Shown: positions 1 through 8,836, counted from the stretch's first letter. The stretch is 64,000 nucleotides of DNA from Lachnospiraceae bacterium AD3010 (GCA_000622025.1 JHWU01000007.1:1-64000), one strand, 5' to 3'. The notes: generated by a model from the letters alone, not told the origin. Numbers and translations are program-made.

Positions 1-287
1 TGGGAGAGGAGATCTCTGAACTGGCGGTCGTTTTCATATTCACATACGGCGAATGCTTTTGGGTCAGCTTTATCCATCCTGCTGAATGGAACAAGGTTTT
101 TGGGGATCACATACTTTCGTGGCTTCTTTATGATTGGGATCTCAAAGATACCGTCAAAGTCAGCTCCCATGACAAGTTCCAGATTGCATCCATCTGACAG
201 GGTTGCTGCATTTCGTGAAGCAGAATCCACAACTGTTCTCTTTTTTCTGTGTCTGCGTTTTCGTGTAGGTCTGTTCTGCTCTGTCAT
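1..287 (-). CDS. DUF4417 family protein, N-terminal part (cut by window edge)
   Basis: An open frame starts at the ATG at 287 and runs off the left edge, so only about 95 residues are visible. A strong ribosome binding site AAGGAGG lies 5 nt upstream. The start is basic (MTEQNRPTRKRRHRKK), followed by GCNLELVMGADFDG, FEIPIIKK and VIPKNLVPFSR, the pattern I associate with the N-terminus of DUF4417 proteins, often found on phages and integrative elements. Function is unknown. It lies downstream of the broken serine recombinase on the same strand, separated by a terminator and with its own promoter, which fits mobile-element cargo. The family call rests on motif memory only. Confidence 0.6.
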   Translation of the reverse strand, partial: MTEQNRPTRKRRHRKKRTVVDSASRNAATLSDGCNLELVMGADFDGIFEIPIIKKPRKYVIPKNLVPFSRMDKADPKAFAVCEYENDRQFRDLLS

Positions 288-331
288 ACGTGCCTCCTTA
301 TTCGTTGAAATAAAACAAGACCATATAAGCC

Positions 332-360
332 ATTATAACACATTCGCCTATATTCGCCAA
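332..360 (-). promoter_or_regulatory. Promoter of the DUF4417 gene with GGCGAAT direct repeats
   Basis: Reading the minus strand, a -35-like TTGGCG (355-360) and a -10 TATAAT (332-337) are separated by exactly 17 nt. A direct repeat GGCGAAT-ATA-GGCGAAT (10-bp period) spans the -35 box and spacer, so a regulator could bind there on one helix face. The repeat and boxes are visible; the regulator is inference. Confidence 0.55.
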
Positions 361-382
361 GCATAACATACTAAATATTGAC

Positions 383-414
383 AAAAAATTTCCGCATCCC
401 ACAAGGGGTTGCGG
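383..414 (-). terminator. Rho-independent terminator after the recombinase remnant
   Basis: On the minus strand the hairpin CCGCAACCCC/GGGATGCGG is followed by AAATTTTTT, a classical intrinsic terminator. It separates the recombinase remnant from the DUF4417 gene. A second hairpin (stem AATCCGAAA/TTTCGGATT, 483-511) sits immediately after the recombinase stop codon. Confidence 0.75.
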
Positions 415-513
415 ATCATTTATTCTATACTAAACTTCGGAACTCAGGTGATAATATAGAATATAATTAATAGGGCAAAGCCAAATCCGAAAAAGTACAC
501 TATTTCGGATTTT

Positions 514-1279
<766 letters not shown>

Positions 1280-1364
1280 CTAAAAACAGGCCTCACCTTC
1301 TGACGGCAGCACCTTTGCCAACATCATCGGACCGTCTTTGCATGTTCCGATGAGAATCCAAAAC

Positions 1365-1393
1365 TTGTTATAAATCTAAAAAAATGATAAATT
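1365..1393 (+). promoter_or_regulatory. Candidate metA promoter
   Basis: TTGTTA (1365-1370), a 17-nt spacer and TAAATT (1388-1393) form a plausible promoter; TATACT at 1394-1399 is an alternative -10. A hairpin CGGA..TCCG (about 1405-1425) lies in the short leader. The stretch 1235-1364 otherwise holds only the inverted repeats GCAGGGA/TCCCTGC (1253-1273) and ATCGGA/TCCGAT. No SAM riboswitch is recognisable. Confidence 0.4.
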
Positions 1394-1448
1394 TATACTA
1401 CTAACGGATTCCGGAAAAGAGTCCGCTTTGAATAAGGAAGTTTAAAGT

Positions 1449-2387
1449 ATGCCGATAAAAGTACAGCGGGATCTGCCCGCAAGGGAAATACTTGAAAACG
1501 AAAATATATTTGTAATGGACGAATACCGCTCGCTCCACCAGGATATCCGTCCCCTGCAGATAGTTATCCTGAATCTTATGCCTCTTAAGGAGGATACGGA
1601 GCTGCAGATACTCCGCTCCCTCTCCAATTCCCCCCTGCAGGTGGATATCACCTTTCTGACCATAGAAAGCCATGTGTCGAAAAACACCTCCGTATATCAC
1701 CTTAATCAGTTTTATACGACCTTCAGCGAGATCCGTAACCACCGCTATGACGGAATGATCATAACCGGGGCTCCTGTGGAAACATATGAATTTGAAGAGG
1801 TGGACTACTGGAAGGAGCTATGCACGATCTTTGAATGGACAAAGACCCACGTGACAAGCACCTTTCATATTTGCTGGGGAGCCCAGGCCGGACTTTATTA
1901 TCATAATAAGCTTGTAAAAAAAAGAATGGAAAAAAAGCTCTTCGGAGTATTCCCCCAAAAGGTCAGCAACAGAAAAACGCCACTGGTCCGCGGCTTTGAT
2001 GATGTTTTCTATGCTCCGCATTCAAGGTATACCTATGTTGATGCCGGGGATATCAGGAATTGTGAGGATCTCCTTATCTTAGCCGAATCTGAGGAGGCCG
2101 GAGTCTTTTTATGTATGGAGAAGGACGGCTCAAGGATCTATGTTATGGGGCATCCCGAATATGACAGACTGACTCTTGACAATGAGTATAAAAGGGATAA
2201 AAGCAAGGGACTTGATACCGATATTCCGAAAAACTACTATCCCTTTAATAATCCGGAAAACCGTCCCACTCTTTCCTGGAGAAGCCACGCAAATATCCTG
2301 TATACCAACTGGCTGAATTACTACGTATATCAGGCTACACCCTATACTCTGGAGGATCTTCCCGATGAAGGCAGAAGTGATTCATAA
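1449..2387 (+). CDS. metAA: Homoserine O-acetyltransferase (MetA/MetAA type)
   Basis: This 312-residue enzyme activates homoserine for methionine synthesis in the cytoplasm. The acyl-enzyme cysteine is Cys142 in HICWGAQAG, and the other catalytic residues His235 and Glu237 lie in GHPEYD; all fall at the numbering used for this family. Residue 111 is Glu (GAPVETYE). In characterised members Glu111 favours acetyl-CoA and Gly111 succinyl-CoA, so acetylation is predicted although the fold is that of MetA. The start is set by AAGGAAG 8 nt upstream. The gene overlaps the following sulfatase-fold gene by 23 nt, so the two are probably cotranscribed even though their functions look unrelated. Confidence 0.95.
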   Translation: MPIKVQRDLPAREILENENIFVMDEYRSLHQDIRPLQIVILNLMPLKEDTELQILRSLSNSPLQVDITFLTIESHVSKNTSVYHLNQFYTTFSEIRNHRYDGMIITGAPVETYEFEEVDYWKELCTIFEWTKTHVTSTFHICWGAQAGLYYHNKLVKKRMEKKLFGVFPQKVSNRKTPLVRGFDDVFYAPHSRYTYVDAGDIRNCEDLLILAESEEAGVFLCMEKDGSRIYVMGHPEYDRLTLDNEYKRDKSKGLDTDIPKNYYPFNNPENRPTLSWRSHANILYTNWLNYYVYQATPYTLEDLPDEGRSDS

Positions 2388-4167
2388 GGTCAAGGGTATA
2401 TACTATATCCTCCTCTGTCCTGTGATCATATTCTGTCTGATGGAGTGGTTATTACGTAATCCATTTCAGGAAAGATGGGGGATAAAGCCGGCTCTTATCC
2501 CGGTCAACCTGCTCTTCTTTTACTGCCTGCTGATCCTTTTATTCGCCTTGACCGGAAATCTCAGGCCGTCGCTTTATGTACTCTCTTTCTTTGGATTTAT
2601 AGCGGGACTTGCCGATCACTATGTCTATAAATTCCGGGGAAGCACCCTTGTTCCCTGGGATTTCCTCTCCTTAAGCACTGCAGCCTCCGTTGCGGATAAT
2701 TATGACTATACTCCGGAGCGAAAGGTTATTATCATTATCCTTATCTTTATCCTTTTATGGATCAGTATCCTGTTTTGCGACCTGACCATAAAAGATAAGG
2801 TAAGACTCCGGATAACGCTTATCTTATGCAGTATCACATTCTTTGTCTTTGCTTATGTACCCTTTGTGCAGAGCGAAAAAACAATAAAAAAACTCAAAGT
2901 CTACGATAAGCTGTTTACGCCTGCCACTATGACAATGAAGGACGGCACGATGTTTGCCTTTATTTACGATATGCAGTTTCTAAGCGTAAGTAAACCGGAG
3001 GATTACAAAAAGAAAAGGATCCTTGATTCCCTGAAGAATGATTACGGCGGCAGATTCGTAAAAAAGGCTGAAACCAATGCTGAAACTCCGAATATCATAG
3101 TGATCATGTGTGAGGCCTTCTCGGATCCTGCAGTCACCGGGGAGTTTAGTACAAATAAGGATTATATGCCCTTTATCCGTTCTCTTATGGATGAAGATAA
3201 TGTGACATCAGGCTATCTCCATGTCTCCGTAAAAGGCGGAAACACGCCAAATACAGAGTTTGAATACCTTACCGGAAACACCATGGCCTTTCTCCCGAAC
3301 GGCTCCATTCCTTTTCAGCAGTTTATTAAAAAAAGAACCGATGCTCTGCCCTCATATCTTAACAGCAGAGGCTTTCGTTCTGTCGCAATGCACCCCTACA
3401 GAGCAAAGGGCTGGTGCAGGGATGAAGCCTATCCCCGGCTTGGCTTTGATGAAATGTATTTCATCGATTATTTCAAGGAAAGAAATCCGGAGTATGTGAG
3501 AAAATATATCAGTGACGAGACTCTGTTTCGGGAAATAATAAATCTATATAAGGAAAACGGTACCGAAACTCCCCTATTCTCGTTTAATGTGACAATGCAG
3601 AACCATTCGGAGTATTCCGGAAATACGGAAGATTATAATAGAGAAATAAAGGTTGATGGACTAAGCGGCGATACCGCTGTTGAAAACTATCTGTCACTTG
3701 AAAAAATAACCGACAGCGCCTTCAAAAGCTTTATCTCCTATTTTGACAGCATAAGCGATCCCACGGTTATCGTATTCTTCGGAGACCATCAGGCTGCGGA
3801 CCACGTGGTTGAACCGCTTTGGAGGCTTAACGGGAAGAACGGCTCGAATCTTACGGATGAGGAGAACCGTCTGCGCTATAAGGTACCCTTCCTCATATGG
3901 TCAAACTTCGATCATAATGGTGAAAAGGATCTTGAAATAAGCGCGAATTTCCTCGGGAATCTGACCTTAAGTATTGCAGGTATAGATATCTGCGGCTACC
4001 GCGCCTTTCTGGAGGAGCAGTATAAAAAAACTCCTGTAGTTACCGCTATACACAGTATTAAAAGTGACGGAAGAGACGAGGATAATGACATTAACGATCC
4101 GGATCTTCAGAAATACAGGAGATACCAGTATTACGAGCTCTTTGATGATAAGGACCTGATCGACTGA
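2365..4167 (+). CDS. LtaS-like membrane phosphoglycerol transferase (sulfatase fold)
   Basis: This 600-residue protein has about five membrane segments in the first 170 residues (roughly 11-28, 45-62, 68-85, 120-138, 150-167) and then an extracellular alkaline-phosphatase/sulfatase-type domain. Visible active-site elements are Glu250 in MCEAFSD, the predicted nucleophile Thr294 in GGNTPNTEFEYLTG, and Asp474-His475 in FFGDHQ. This is the layout of lipoteichoic acid synthase and related enzymes that transfer glycerol-phosphate or phosphoethanolamine to envelope glycans; which polymer is modified cannot be told. It overlaps metA by 23 nt and is followed, after a repeat block, by a YfhO-type protein that may serve the same envelope pathway. 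Confidence 0.85.
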   Translation: MKAEVIHKVKGIYYILLCPVIIFCLMEWLLRNPFQERWGIKPALIPVNLLFFYCLLILLFALTGNLRPSLYVLSFFGFIAGLADHYVYKFRGSTLVPWDFLSLSTAASVADNYDYTPERKVIIIILIFILLWISILFCDLTIKDKVRLRITLILCSITFFVFAYVPFVQSEKTIKKLKVYDKLFTPATMTMKDGTMFAFIYDMQFLSVSKPEDYKKKRILDSLKNDYGGRFVKKAETNAETPNIIVIMCEAFSDPAVTGEFSTNKDYMPFIRSLMDEDNVTSGYLHVSVKGGNTPNTEFEYLTGNTMAFLPNGSIPFQQFIKKRTDALPSYLNSRGFRSVAMHPYRAKGWCRDEAYPRLGFDEMYFIDYFKERNPEYVRKYISDETLFREIINLYKENGTETPLFSFNVTMQNHSEYSGNTEDYNREIKVDGLSGDTAVENYLSLEKITDSAFKSFISYFDSISDPTVIVFFGDHQAADHVVEPLWRLNGKNGSNLTDEENRLRYKVPFLIWSNFDHNGEKDLEISANFLGNLTLSIAGIDICGYRAFLEEQYKKTPVVTAIHSIKSDGRDEDNDINDPDLQKYRRYQYYELFDDKDLID

Positions 4168-4278
4168 AGCGAAGTCCTTCGGACGGACGTCAAGTATTAT
4201 CCTGAGCATAAATTGTCATCCTGAGCATAAATTGTCATCCTGAGCATAAATTGTCATCCTGAGCGCAGCGAAGGATCT
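4168..4278. repeat. Intergenic TCATCCTGAG repeat block with 19-bp tandem units
   Basis: Starting directly at the stop codon of the LtaS-like gene, GAAGCGAAGTCCTTC is followed by three tandem 19-bp units (GCATAAATTGTCATCCTGA, about 4206-4262) and then a full repeat end GCAGCGAAGGATCTTT. The AAGGA of that end lies 8 nt before the ATG at 4284 and is the only good ribosome binding site for the next gene. Confidence 0.85.
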
Positions 4279-4283
4279 TTATA

Positions 4284-6911
4284 ATGGAATCATTGATAAA
4301 ATACTACAAAACCCATACAAAGCCCCTATTCTATCTGACAGCCTTCGCTCTGCCTTTTTTTGCGACCCTTCTTCTCTTCGCCATCCGTAATATCTACCCC
4401 TTTGGCGACATCACCTTTCTAAAAAAAGACATGTACCAGCAGTACACTCCCTTTTTCTATGAGTTTTACAGGAAGGTTAAGCACGGTGAGACCCTGTGGT
4501 ACTCCTGGAACGCAGGACTCGGAACGAACTTTCTCGCGGTTATCGCCTATTATCTTGCTTCACCCTTAAATTTTCTTATCGTGCTCTTCCCCGAAAAATT
4601 CATACTGGAATTTATGTCCTACAGTGTTGTAATAAAGACCGGTCTTATGGGGCTCACCTTATCGGCGTATTTAAGCTTTCACTTTAAGAGGTATGACCCG
4701 GCAATGGTCTTTTTTTCACTCTGCTATTCAATGAGCGCCTTTATGGCTGCCTATAACTGGAACATAGAATGGATGGATGTGCTCTTTATCGCGCCGCTCA
4801 CGGTCCTTGGACTTGAAAAGATAATGGAGGATAAGTCTCCGCTTATCTACTATCTTTCTCTTTCCTACGCTATTTTCACAAATTACTATCTTTCCATAAT
4901 GCTCTGTATCTACCTTCTTCTGAACTTTATCATTCTGAATATAATCCGAGGCTTTCGTATCAGCCGTTTAATGAATTTCTCACTGTTTTCCTTACTGTCG
5001 GCTGCTTCCTCGGCAGTTCTGATCCTTCCGGAGTACTTTGCCCTGAAATTTACCACCTTCACAAATATCCGCTTCCCCACGGAAATAAAGTTCTACTTAA
5101 GTCCGCTTGACATACTCACATCCCACCTCCCCGGAGTTGAGCCGGAAACAGGACTTGAGCACTACCCCAATATTTACTGCGGTCTTCTTCTTATCTTTCT
5201 GATTTTTCTTTATGCCTTAAATATTCGTGAAAGAACGAAGGAAAGGATATGTTATTTAAGCCTTCTCCTTTTCTTTATTCTGTCCTTTGATATAAATATC
5301 CTGAACTTCATATGGCATGGACTGAACTATCCCGATTCTCTGCCCGCAAGACAGGGCTATCTCTATACTCTCCTCCTTGTAACCATTGCCTATGATGCCT
5401 TTCTCACAATACGAAGCTCAAAACAGAACCTGTTTTTTCTGTCCCTTGCCCTTTCCTATGTCCTTATCATTGTGACCGCCTTTTTCTCCGACAGGGAAAG
5501 GATGGACGACCTTGCAAAGATACTTACCTACATCTTCGCCCTCGTAATAATAATCCTCTGTCTTTTCTACCGCTCCGCTCCTCCAAAGGAGCATTTTCCC
5601 GGAAACGGGCAGGAGCTTATGTTCCGCTATGTTATCCTTTTTTCCCTTATGCTGGAGATAATACTGAATATGTATTACACCAATAACCGCACAGTAAGAC
5701 GGGATGATTATTTCAGTAAATACGAAGATTTCAAGATACTAAACAGTGAAAAGATCATGGCGGATATCGATGATGACTCTCCCCTTTCCAGGGCGGATGA
5801 GGTTGGCAGGAGTGTAAGAAATGACTCCATGATGATCGATTACCCCTCGCTCTCCTTTTTCTCATCGACAACAAACGGACTTATTATTAAATACTTAAAT
5901 AAATACGGCTTCATGAACAGCCGGGTCTTCTATCTGTCTGACGGTGCCACCGCAGTTACAAGCCTTTTATCCGGACAGAAATTTATTTTTGTTCCCTCCG
6001 GAAGGCTCTGTACCTCCGATGACATTGCAGCTCCCTATAAGCACAGTAACGGAGCAGCCCTTTATGAGTTTAATGATTTTCTGCCAAACGGCTACGTGCT
6101 GCGCTGTAATGACCTGGTAAGGAAAAAACTGTTTATCCCGTCAGAAGATGCGGAAAAGATAATTGATTCCCTTATCCCTTCTCCAAATGGAGAAGGTTCT
6201 CCGATCGAAGCCCAGAATGCCCTTATGCATGACTTTAATATCTCAGGTACTGCCCTTATGAGCTATGGTTCAACAGAAAACGGCACTGTATCAAGGCAGG
6301 GAAATTCCCTGACCGTTAATTTTAGCGATGCCTGTCACCTTTATGCCTATAACAGGTCAAAGACAAAGGCAGAGGTTAAGATTAATTTTTCCGACGGCAC
6401 ATCTCTCGGAAAGGTCCCCATAAATAAATACAGATATCTTGTGGATCTGGGATACCGGGGAAAGGGCACAAATGCCACCTTTATTTCAGAAGATAAGGAT
6501 GACACGGAGCTGGACATAGAATTCTACCGTCTGAACCCTTCGGTCATAAATTCCTTTACTTCCTCAGTGAACAGGTCGGAAAGACTCCGGAATATTGAAA
6601 TACGGGATAATGAACTGGAAGGAAACATAGATATGAAGACGCCGGGAGATTTTATTCTTTCGGTTCCCTATGAGCCCGGCTGGACTCTTTTCGTGGACGG
6701 AAAAGAAAGCCATATAGACCTTTTTGACGGTCTCTGGATATCAACACATCTGGACAAGGGAAAACACGATATCAGGATCTCCTTCTTCCCAAAGGGCTTA
6801 AGAACAGGAGCCTTTATAAGCCTTCTCTCTATAATAGCCGCGATATTGGCTCTCTGGTATGAAGGAATACTGAGAAAAAGAAAAGCGCGCGCCGCCACAA
6901 TGTCATCCTGA
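4284..6911 (+). CDS. YfhO-family polytopic membrane protein
   Basis: The 875-residue protein has a dozen or so hydrophobic segments over residues 15-470, an extracellular region (about 470-835), and a last membrane helix followed by a basic tail (KRKARAA). The segments FPFGDI-type first loop, WNAGLGTNF, and SYSMSAF-type loops are those of YfhO proteins (GT-C-like fold), implicated in Gram-positive bacteria in glycosylating lipoteichoic acid or other envelope glycans. The extracellular part ends in PGWTLFVDGKE, also typical. Its last three codons and stop (ATG TCA TCC TGA) come from an intergenic repeat, so the original C-terminus may have been different. Donor and acceptor are unknown. Confidence 0.8.
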   Translation: MESLIKYYKTHTKPLFYLTAFALPFFATLLLFAIRNIYPFGDITFLKKDMYQQYTPFFYEFYRKVKHGETLWYSWNAGLGTNFLAVIAYYLASPLNFLIVLFPEKFILEFMSYSVVIKTGLMGLTLSAYLSFHFKRYDPAMVFFSLCYSMSAFMAAYNWNIEWMDVLFIAPLTVLGLEKIMEDKSPLIYYLSLSYAIFTNYYLSIMLCIYLLLNFIILNIIRGFRISRLMNFSLFSLLSAASSAVLILPEYFALKFTTFTNIRFPTEIKFYLSPLDILTSHLPGVEPETGLEHYPNIYCGLLLIFLIFLYALNIRERTKERICYLSLLLFFILSFDINILNFIWHGLNYPDSLPARQGYLYTLLLVTIAYDAFLTIRSSKQNLFFLSLALSYVLIIVTAFFSDRERMDDLAKILTYIFALVIIILCLFYRSAPPKEHFPGNGQELMFRYVILFSLMLEIILNMYYTNNRTVRRDDYFSKYEDFKILNSEKIMADIDDDSPLSRADEVGRSVRNDSMMIDYPSLSFFSSTTNGLIIKYLNKYGFMNSRVFYLSDGATAVTSLLSGQKFIFVPSGRLCTSDDIAAPYKHSNGAALYEFNDFLPNGYVLRCNDLVRKKLFIPSEDAEKIIDSLIPSPNGEGSPIEAQNALMHDFNISGTALMSYGSTENGTVSRQGNSLTVNFSDACHLYAYNRSKTKAEVKINFSDGTSLGKVPINKYRYLVDLGYRGKGTNATFISEDKDDTELDIEFYRLNPSVINSFTSSVNRSERLRNIEIRDNELEGNIDMKTPGDFILSVPYEPGWTLFVDGKESHIDLFDGLWISTHLDKGKHDIRISFFPKGLRTGAFISLLSIIAAILALWYEGILRKRKARAATMSS

Positions 6912-6953
6912 GTGTCAGCTTCCTTGTCATCCTGAGCGTCAGCGAAGGATCTT
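6901..6953. repeat. TCATCCTGAG repeat, two copies, overlapping a gene end
   Basis: Two successive copies (TGTCATCCTGAGTGTCAGC and TGTCATCCTGAGCGTCAGC, the second closing with GAAGGATCTT). The first provides codons TCA TCC and the TGA stop of the YfhO gene. The gap 6912-7273 holds only this repeat, the fold-back element at 6972-7201 and another repeat at 7244-7275; no gene is supported there. Confidence 0.85.
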
Positions 6954-6971
6954 CCCCTGCCGTCTTCGCTT

Positions 6972-7201
6972 GTGTCCCGGCTTGCCAACTGTTTTTTTTC
7001 GCGCTACGATCCCGCTAAACTCATCCTTCGTCTTATTACAAAATTTTGCTCGGCGCCGTTCCGGGCTTGCATTCTAGTTTTATGTATAACCATCATTACC
7101 CAAACGCAAGCCCGGCCTTCGCACTCGCAAAATTTATAAGCCTCGGATTCGCTAAGCGGGACGTGCTGATTGCTCAAAAAACAGTTATCAATCCTGGACA
7201 C
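6972..7201 (+). mobile_element. 230-bp fold-back (MITE-like) element, copy A
   Basis: The element begins GTGTCCCGGCTTGCCAACTG and ends CAGTTATCAATCCTGGACAC, imperfect terminal inverted repeats. Each arm runs on for about 95 nt with long imperfect complementarity (CTGTTTTTT, CCCGCTAA, AAATTTTGC and GGGCTTGC recur in the same order), so the whole element can fold into one hairpin with a central loop of about 35 nt. An exact-length copy in opposite orientation lies at 46281-46510; arms match closely while the loop sequence differs. No transposase gene and no clear target duplication are seen. A frame runs through it but encodes only repeat sequence. Confidence 0.75.
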
Positions 7202-7243
7202 AAATTAAAGTTTTTCAGGTTCCACAGCCGGGATCTTGTTAAA

Positions 7244-7275
7244 TGTCATCCTGAGCGTCAGCGACGAAGGATCTT
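7244..7275. repeat. TCATCCTGAG repeat abutting the metF stop
   Basis: One complete copy, TGTCATCCTGAGCGTCAGC followed by GACGAAGGATCTT. Its end overlaps the metF stop codon: on the minus strand TAA is followed directly by GATCCTTCGTCG. Confidence 0.85.
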
Positions 7276-8152
7276 ACATACACTCCCTCACAGCATTAAA
7301 CACTGCTTCACAGAGTTCCGGCTTGTTCATGGCATAGACGTGTATCCCCTGAACTCCGTTTGATGCAAGATCGACTGCCTGATTTACGGCATATTCTATA
7401 CCTGCCTTTTTCATATCCTCGGGGTTATCACCGTAATTTGCACAGATATCCGCAAGCTTTTTCGGCACACTGGTCCCGGACAGGGTAATGGTACGTCCGA
7501 GCTGCTTACTGTCGGTTATCGGCATAATGCCGGCGTGTATAGGAATGGTGATATCATTTTTTTCCGTATATTCAAGGAACCTGTAAAAATATGAATTTTC
7601 AAAGAAAAGCTGGCTTATGAACATATTGCAGCCCGCATCCTGTTTTTTCTTTAAATAATATATGTCCGTCGGCTTATCGGGGGCCTCGGGATGCTTCTCA
7701 GGATAACAGGCTCCCGCTATCATAAGAGAGTCCTCTGTTCTTCCCGTAGACCTCATATACCTTATCATATCATCGGCGTGCTCAAACTCACGGGAATCAT
7801 ACTGCTTATCACTCATGTCCTTCGGCCTGTCTCCGCGAAGAGCAAGTACATTATATACTCCCTTTTCCTCGAAGGCCTTAAGCCCCTCATCGAGTGTTCT
7901 TTTATCAAAGCCCACTGAGGTTATGTGGGCCAGAGCCTCCGTGTCTGTCTTATTCTGTATATAGTCCACGATCTCCAGCTGTTTTCCGGAATTCGTTCCT
8001 CCCGCGCCATAGGTCACACTGATAAAGGCCGGTTTAAGCGCAGCGATCCTGTCCACGGTTTCATATATCTTCGGGAAGCTGTCCTCCTTTTTCGGCGGAA
8101 AAACCTCACAGGACAGAACACATTCCCTTGTTGTATCATCAATCTTAATCAT
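7274..8152 (-). CDS. metF: Methylenetetrahydrofolate reductase
   Basis: This 292-residue flavoprotein reduces 5,10-methylene-THF to 5-methyl-THF for methionine synthesis. The TIM-barrel motifs are clear: CEVFPPKK with the catalytic Glu16, FISVTYGAGG, VLALRGDRP and FISQLFFENSYF. The length matches bacterial MetF. An AAAGGA lies 6 nt upstream of the ATG. It is transcribed alone between two repeat blocks, convergent with the YfhO gene, and could work with the metA product encoded 5 kb away, although the two are not in one operon. Confidence 0.95.
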   Translation of the reverse strand: MIKIDDTTRECVLSCEVFPPKKEDSFPKIYETVDRIAALKPAFISVTYGAGGTNSGKQLEIVDYIQNKTDTEALAHITSVGFDKRTLDEGLKAFEEKGVYNVLALRGDRPKDMSDKQYDSREFEHADDMIRYMRSTGRTEDSLMIAGACYPEKHPEAPDKPTDIYYLKKKQDAGCNMFISQLFFENSYFYRFLEYTEKNDITIPIHAGIMPITDSKQLGRTITLSGTSVPKKLADICANYGDNPEDMKKAGIEYAVNQAVDLASNGVQGIHVYAMNKPELCEAVFNAVRECM

Positions 8153-8188
8153 TTATTTTCCTTTCATTACTTTCTATTATCGCCTTTT

Positions 8189-8336
8189 CCCCGGCTTTCC
8201 AACTGTTTTTTCGCGCTGCGACTCCGCTAAACAAATGTTATCCTGAGGAGCGGAAGCCCGCTTCAAATGTCATCCTGAGGAGCGGAAGCCCGCTTCAAAT
8301 GTCATCCTGAGGAGCGGAAGCGACGAAGGATCTTCT
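8189..8336. repeat. Solo fold-back element end plus 32-bp tandem repeats
   Basis: 8189-8232 (CCCGGCTTTCCAACTG, then TTTTTTCGCGCTGCGA) matches the left end of the 230-bp element found at 6972. It is joined to tandem 32-bp units at 8233-8264 and 8265-8296 (AAATGTCATCCTGAGGAGCG, then GAAGCCCGCTTC), with a third, diverged unit closing in CGACGAAGGATCTTC. The gap 8153-8434 contains no gene. Confidence 0.75.
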
Positions 8337-8355
8337 CAACCTTCTTCATACGAGC

Positions 8356-8384
8356 TTGAAATACCTTCTTTGTTATTGTAGAAT
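8356..8384 (+). promoter_or_regulatory. Promoter of the receiver-domain gene
   Basis: TTGAAA (8356-8361) and TAGAAT (8379-8384) are separated by exactly 17 nt, about 45 nt before the receiver-domain start. It lies immediately after the repeat block. Confidence 0.6.
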
Positions 8385-8434
8385 TATAGCATATTTCTAA
8401 TGCCAAGAGTATTGAATCAGGAGAGTTATTGATC

Positions 8435-8836
8435 ATGAAAAAAACAGATAAAAAGGTTCTTCTTGTGGACGATATGCCCACCATATTAAAGCAGGGCGTT
8501 GATATCATGTCCTTACGCTACACGGTTGAAACCGCGGCTTCTGCCGGGGAAGCTTATGAAAAGGCTCAGAGCTTCAAACCCGACATCGTTTTGATGGATG
8601 TGAATCTACCGGACGAAAGCGGAATAAGCTGCATGGAAAGGATACATGCGATTCCCGGTTTTGAAGACATTCCCTTTATCCTTCTTATTAACGATCTTTC
8701 AATAATGACCAATGCCAGGGCCTACGATCAGGGAGCCTGTGATTTCATGAGAAAGCCCTTCATCACAAATAACGTATACAGAAAGCTCGACATGCATCTT
8801 AAGCTTGCCGAGATCGGCTGGAAGTTTGAGCTCTGA
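8435..8836 (+). CDS. Single-domain response regulator (CheY-like receiver)
   Basis: The 133-residue protein is a lone receiver domain with no output domain. It has the acidic pair Asp12-Asp13, the phospho-acceptor Asp55 (VLMDVNLPD) and Lys107 (RKPF). The conserved Thr/Ser that couples phosphorylation to the output face is replaced: the sequence reads FILLIND with Ile85 at that place, so signalling may be atypical. The ATG at 8435 is 11 nt from AGGAG; a TTG at 8429, 5 nt away, is an alternative start adding two residues. It overlaps the next gene by one base (TGATG), so the pair is translationally coupled. No histidine kinase is nearby. Confidence 0.85.
   Translation: MKKTDKKVLLVDDMPTILKQGVDIMSLRYTVETAASAGEAYEKAQSFKPDIVLMDVNLPDESGISCMERIHAIPGFEDIPFILLINDLSIMTNARAYDQGACDFMRKPFITNNVYRKLDMHLKLAEIGWKFEL

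Noticed and set aside
100-366. An 88-residue plus-strand frame at the left edge
   Set aside because: It is antisense to the DUF4417 gene, which has a strong ribosome binding site, promoter and family-like motifs; the plus-strand frame has none.
1321-1448. SAM or T-box riboswitch before metA
   Set aside because: The short leader has only small hairpins and none of the conserved S-box or T-box sequence elements that I could recognise.
7046-7363. A 105-residue plus-strand frame, with a similar frame on the minus strand at 46038-46448
   Set aside because: The shared peptide arises only because both frames read through copies of the 230-bp fold-back element.
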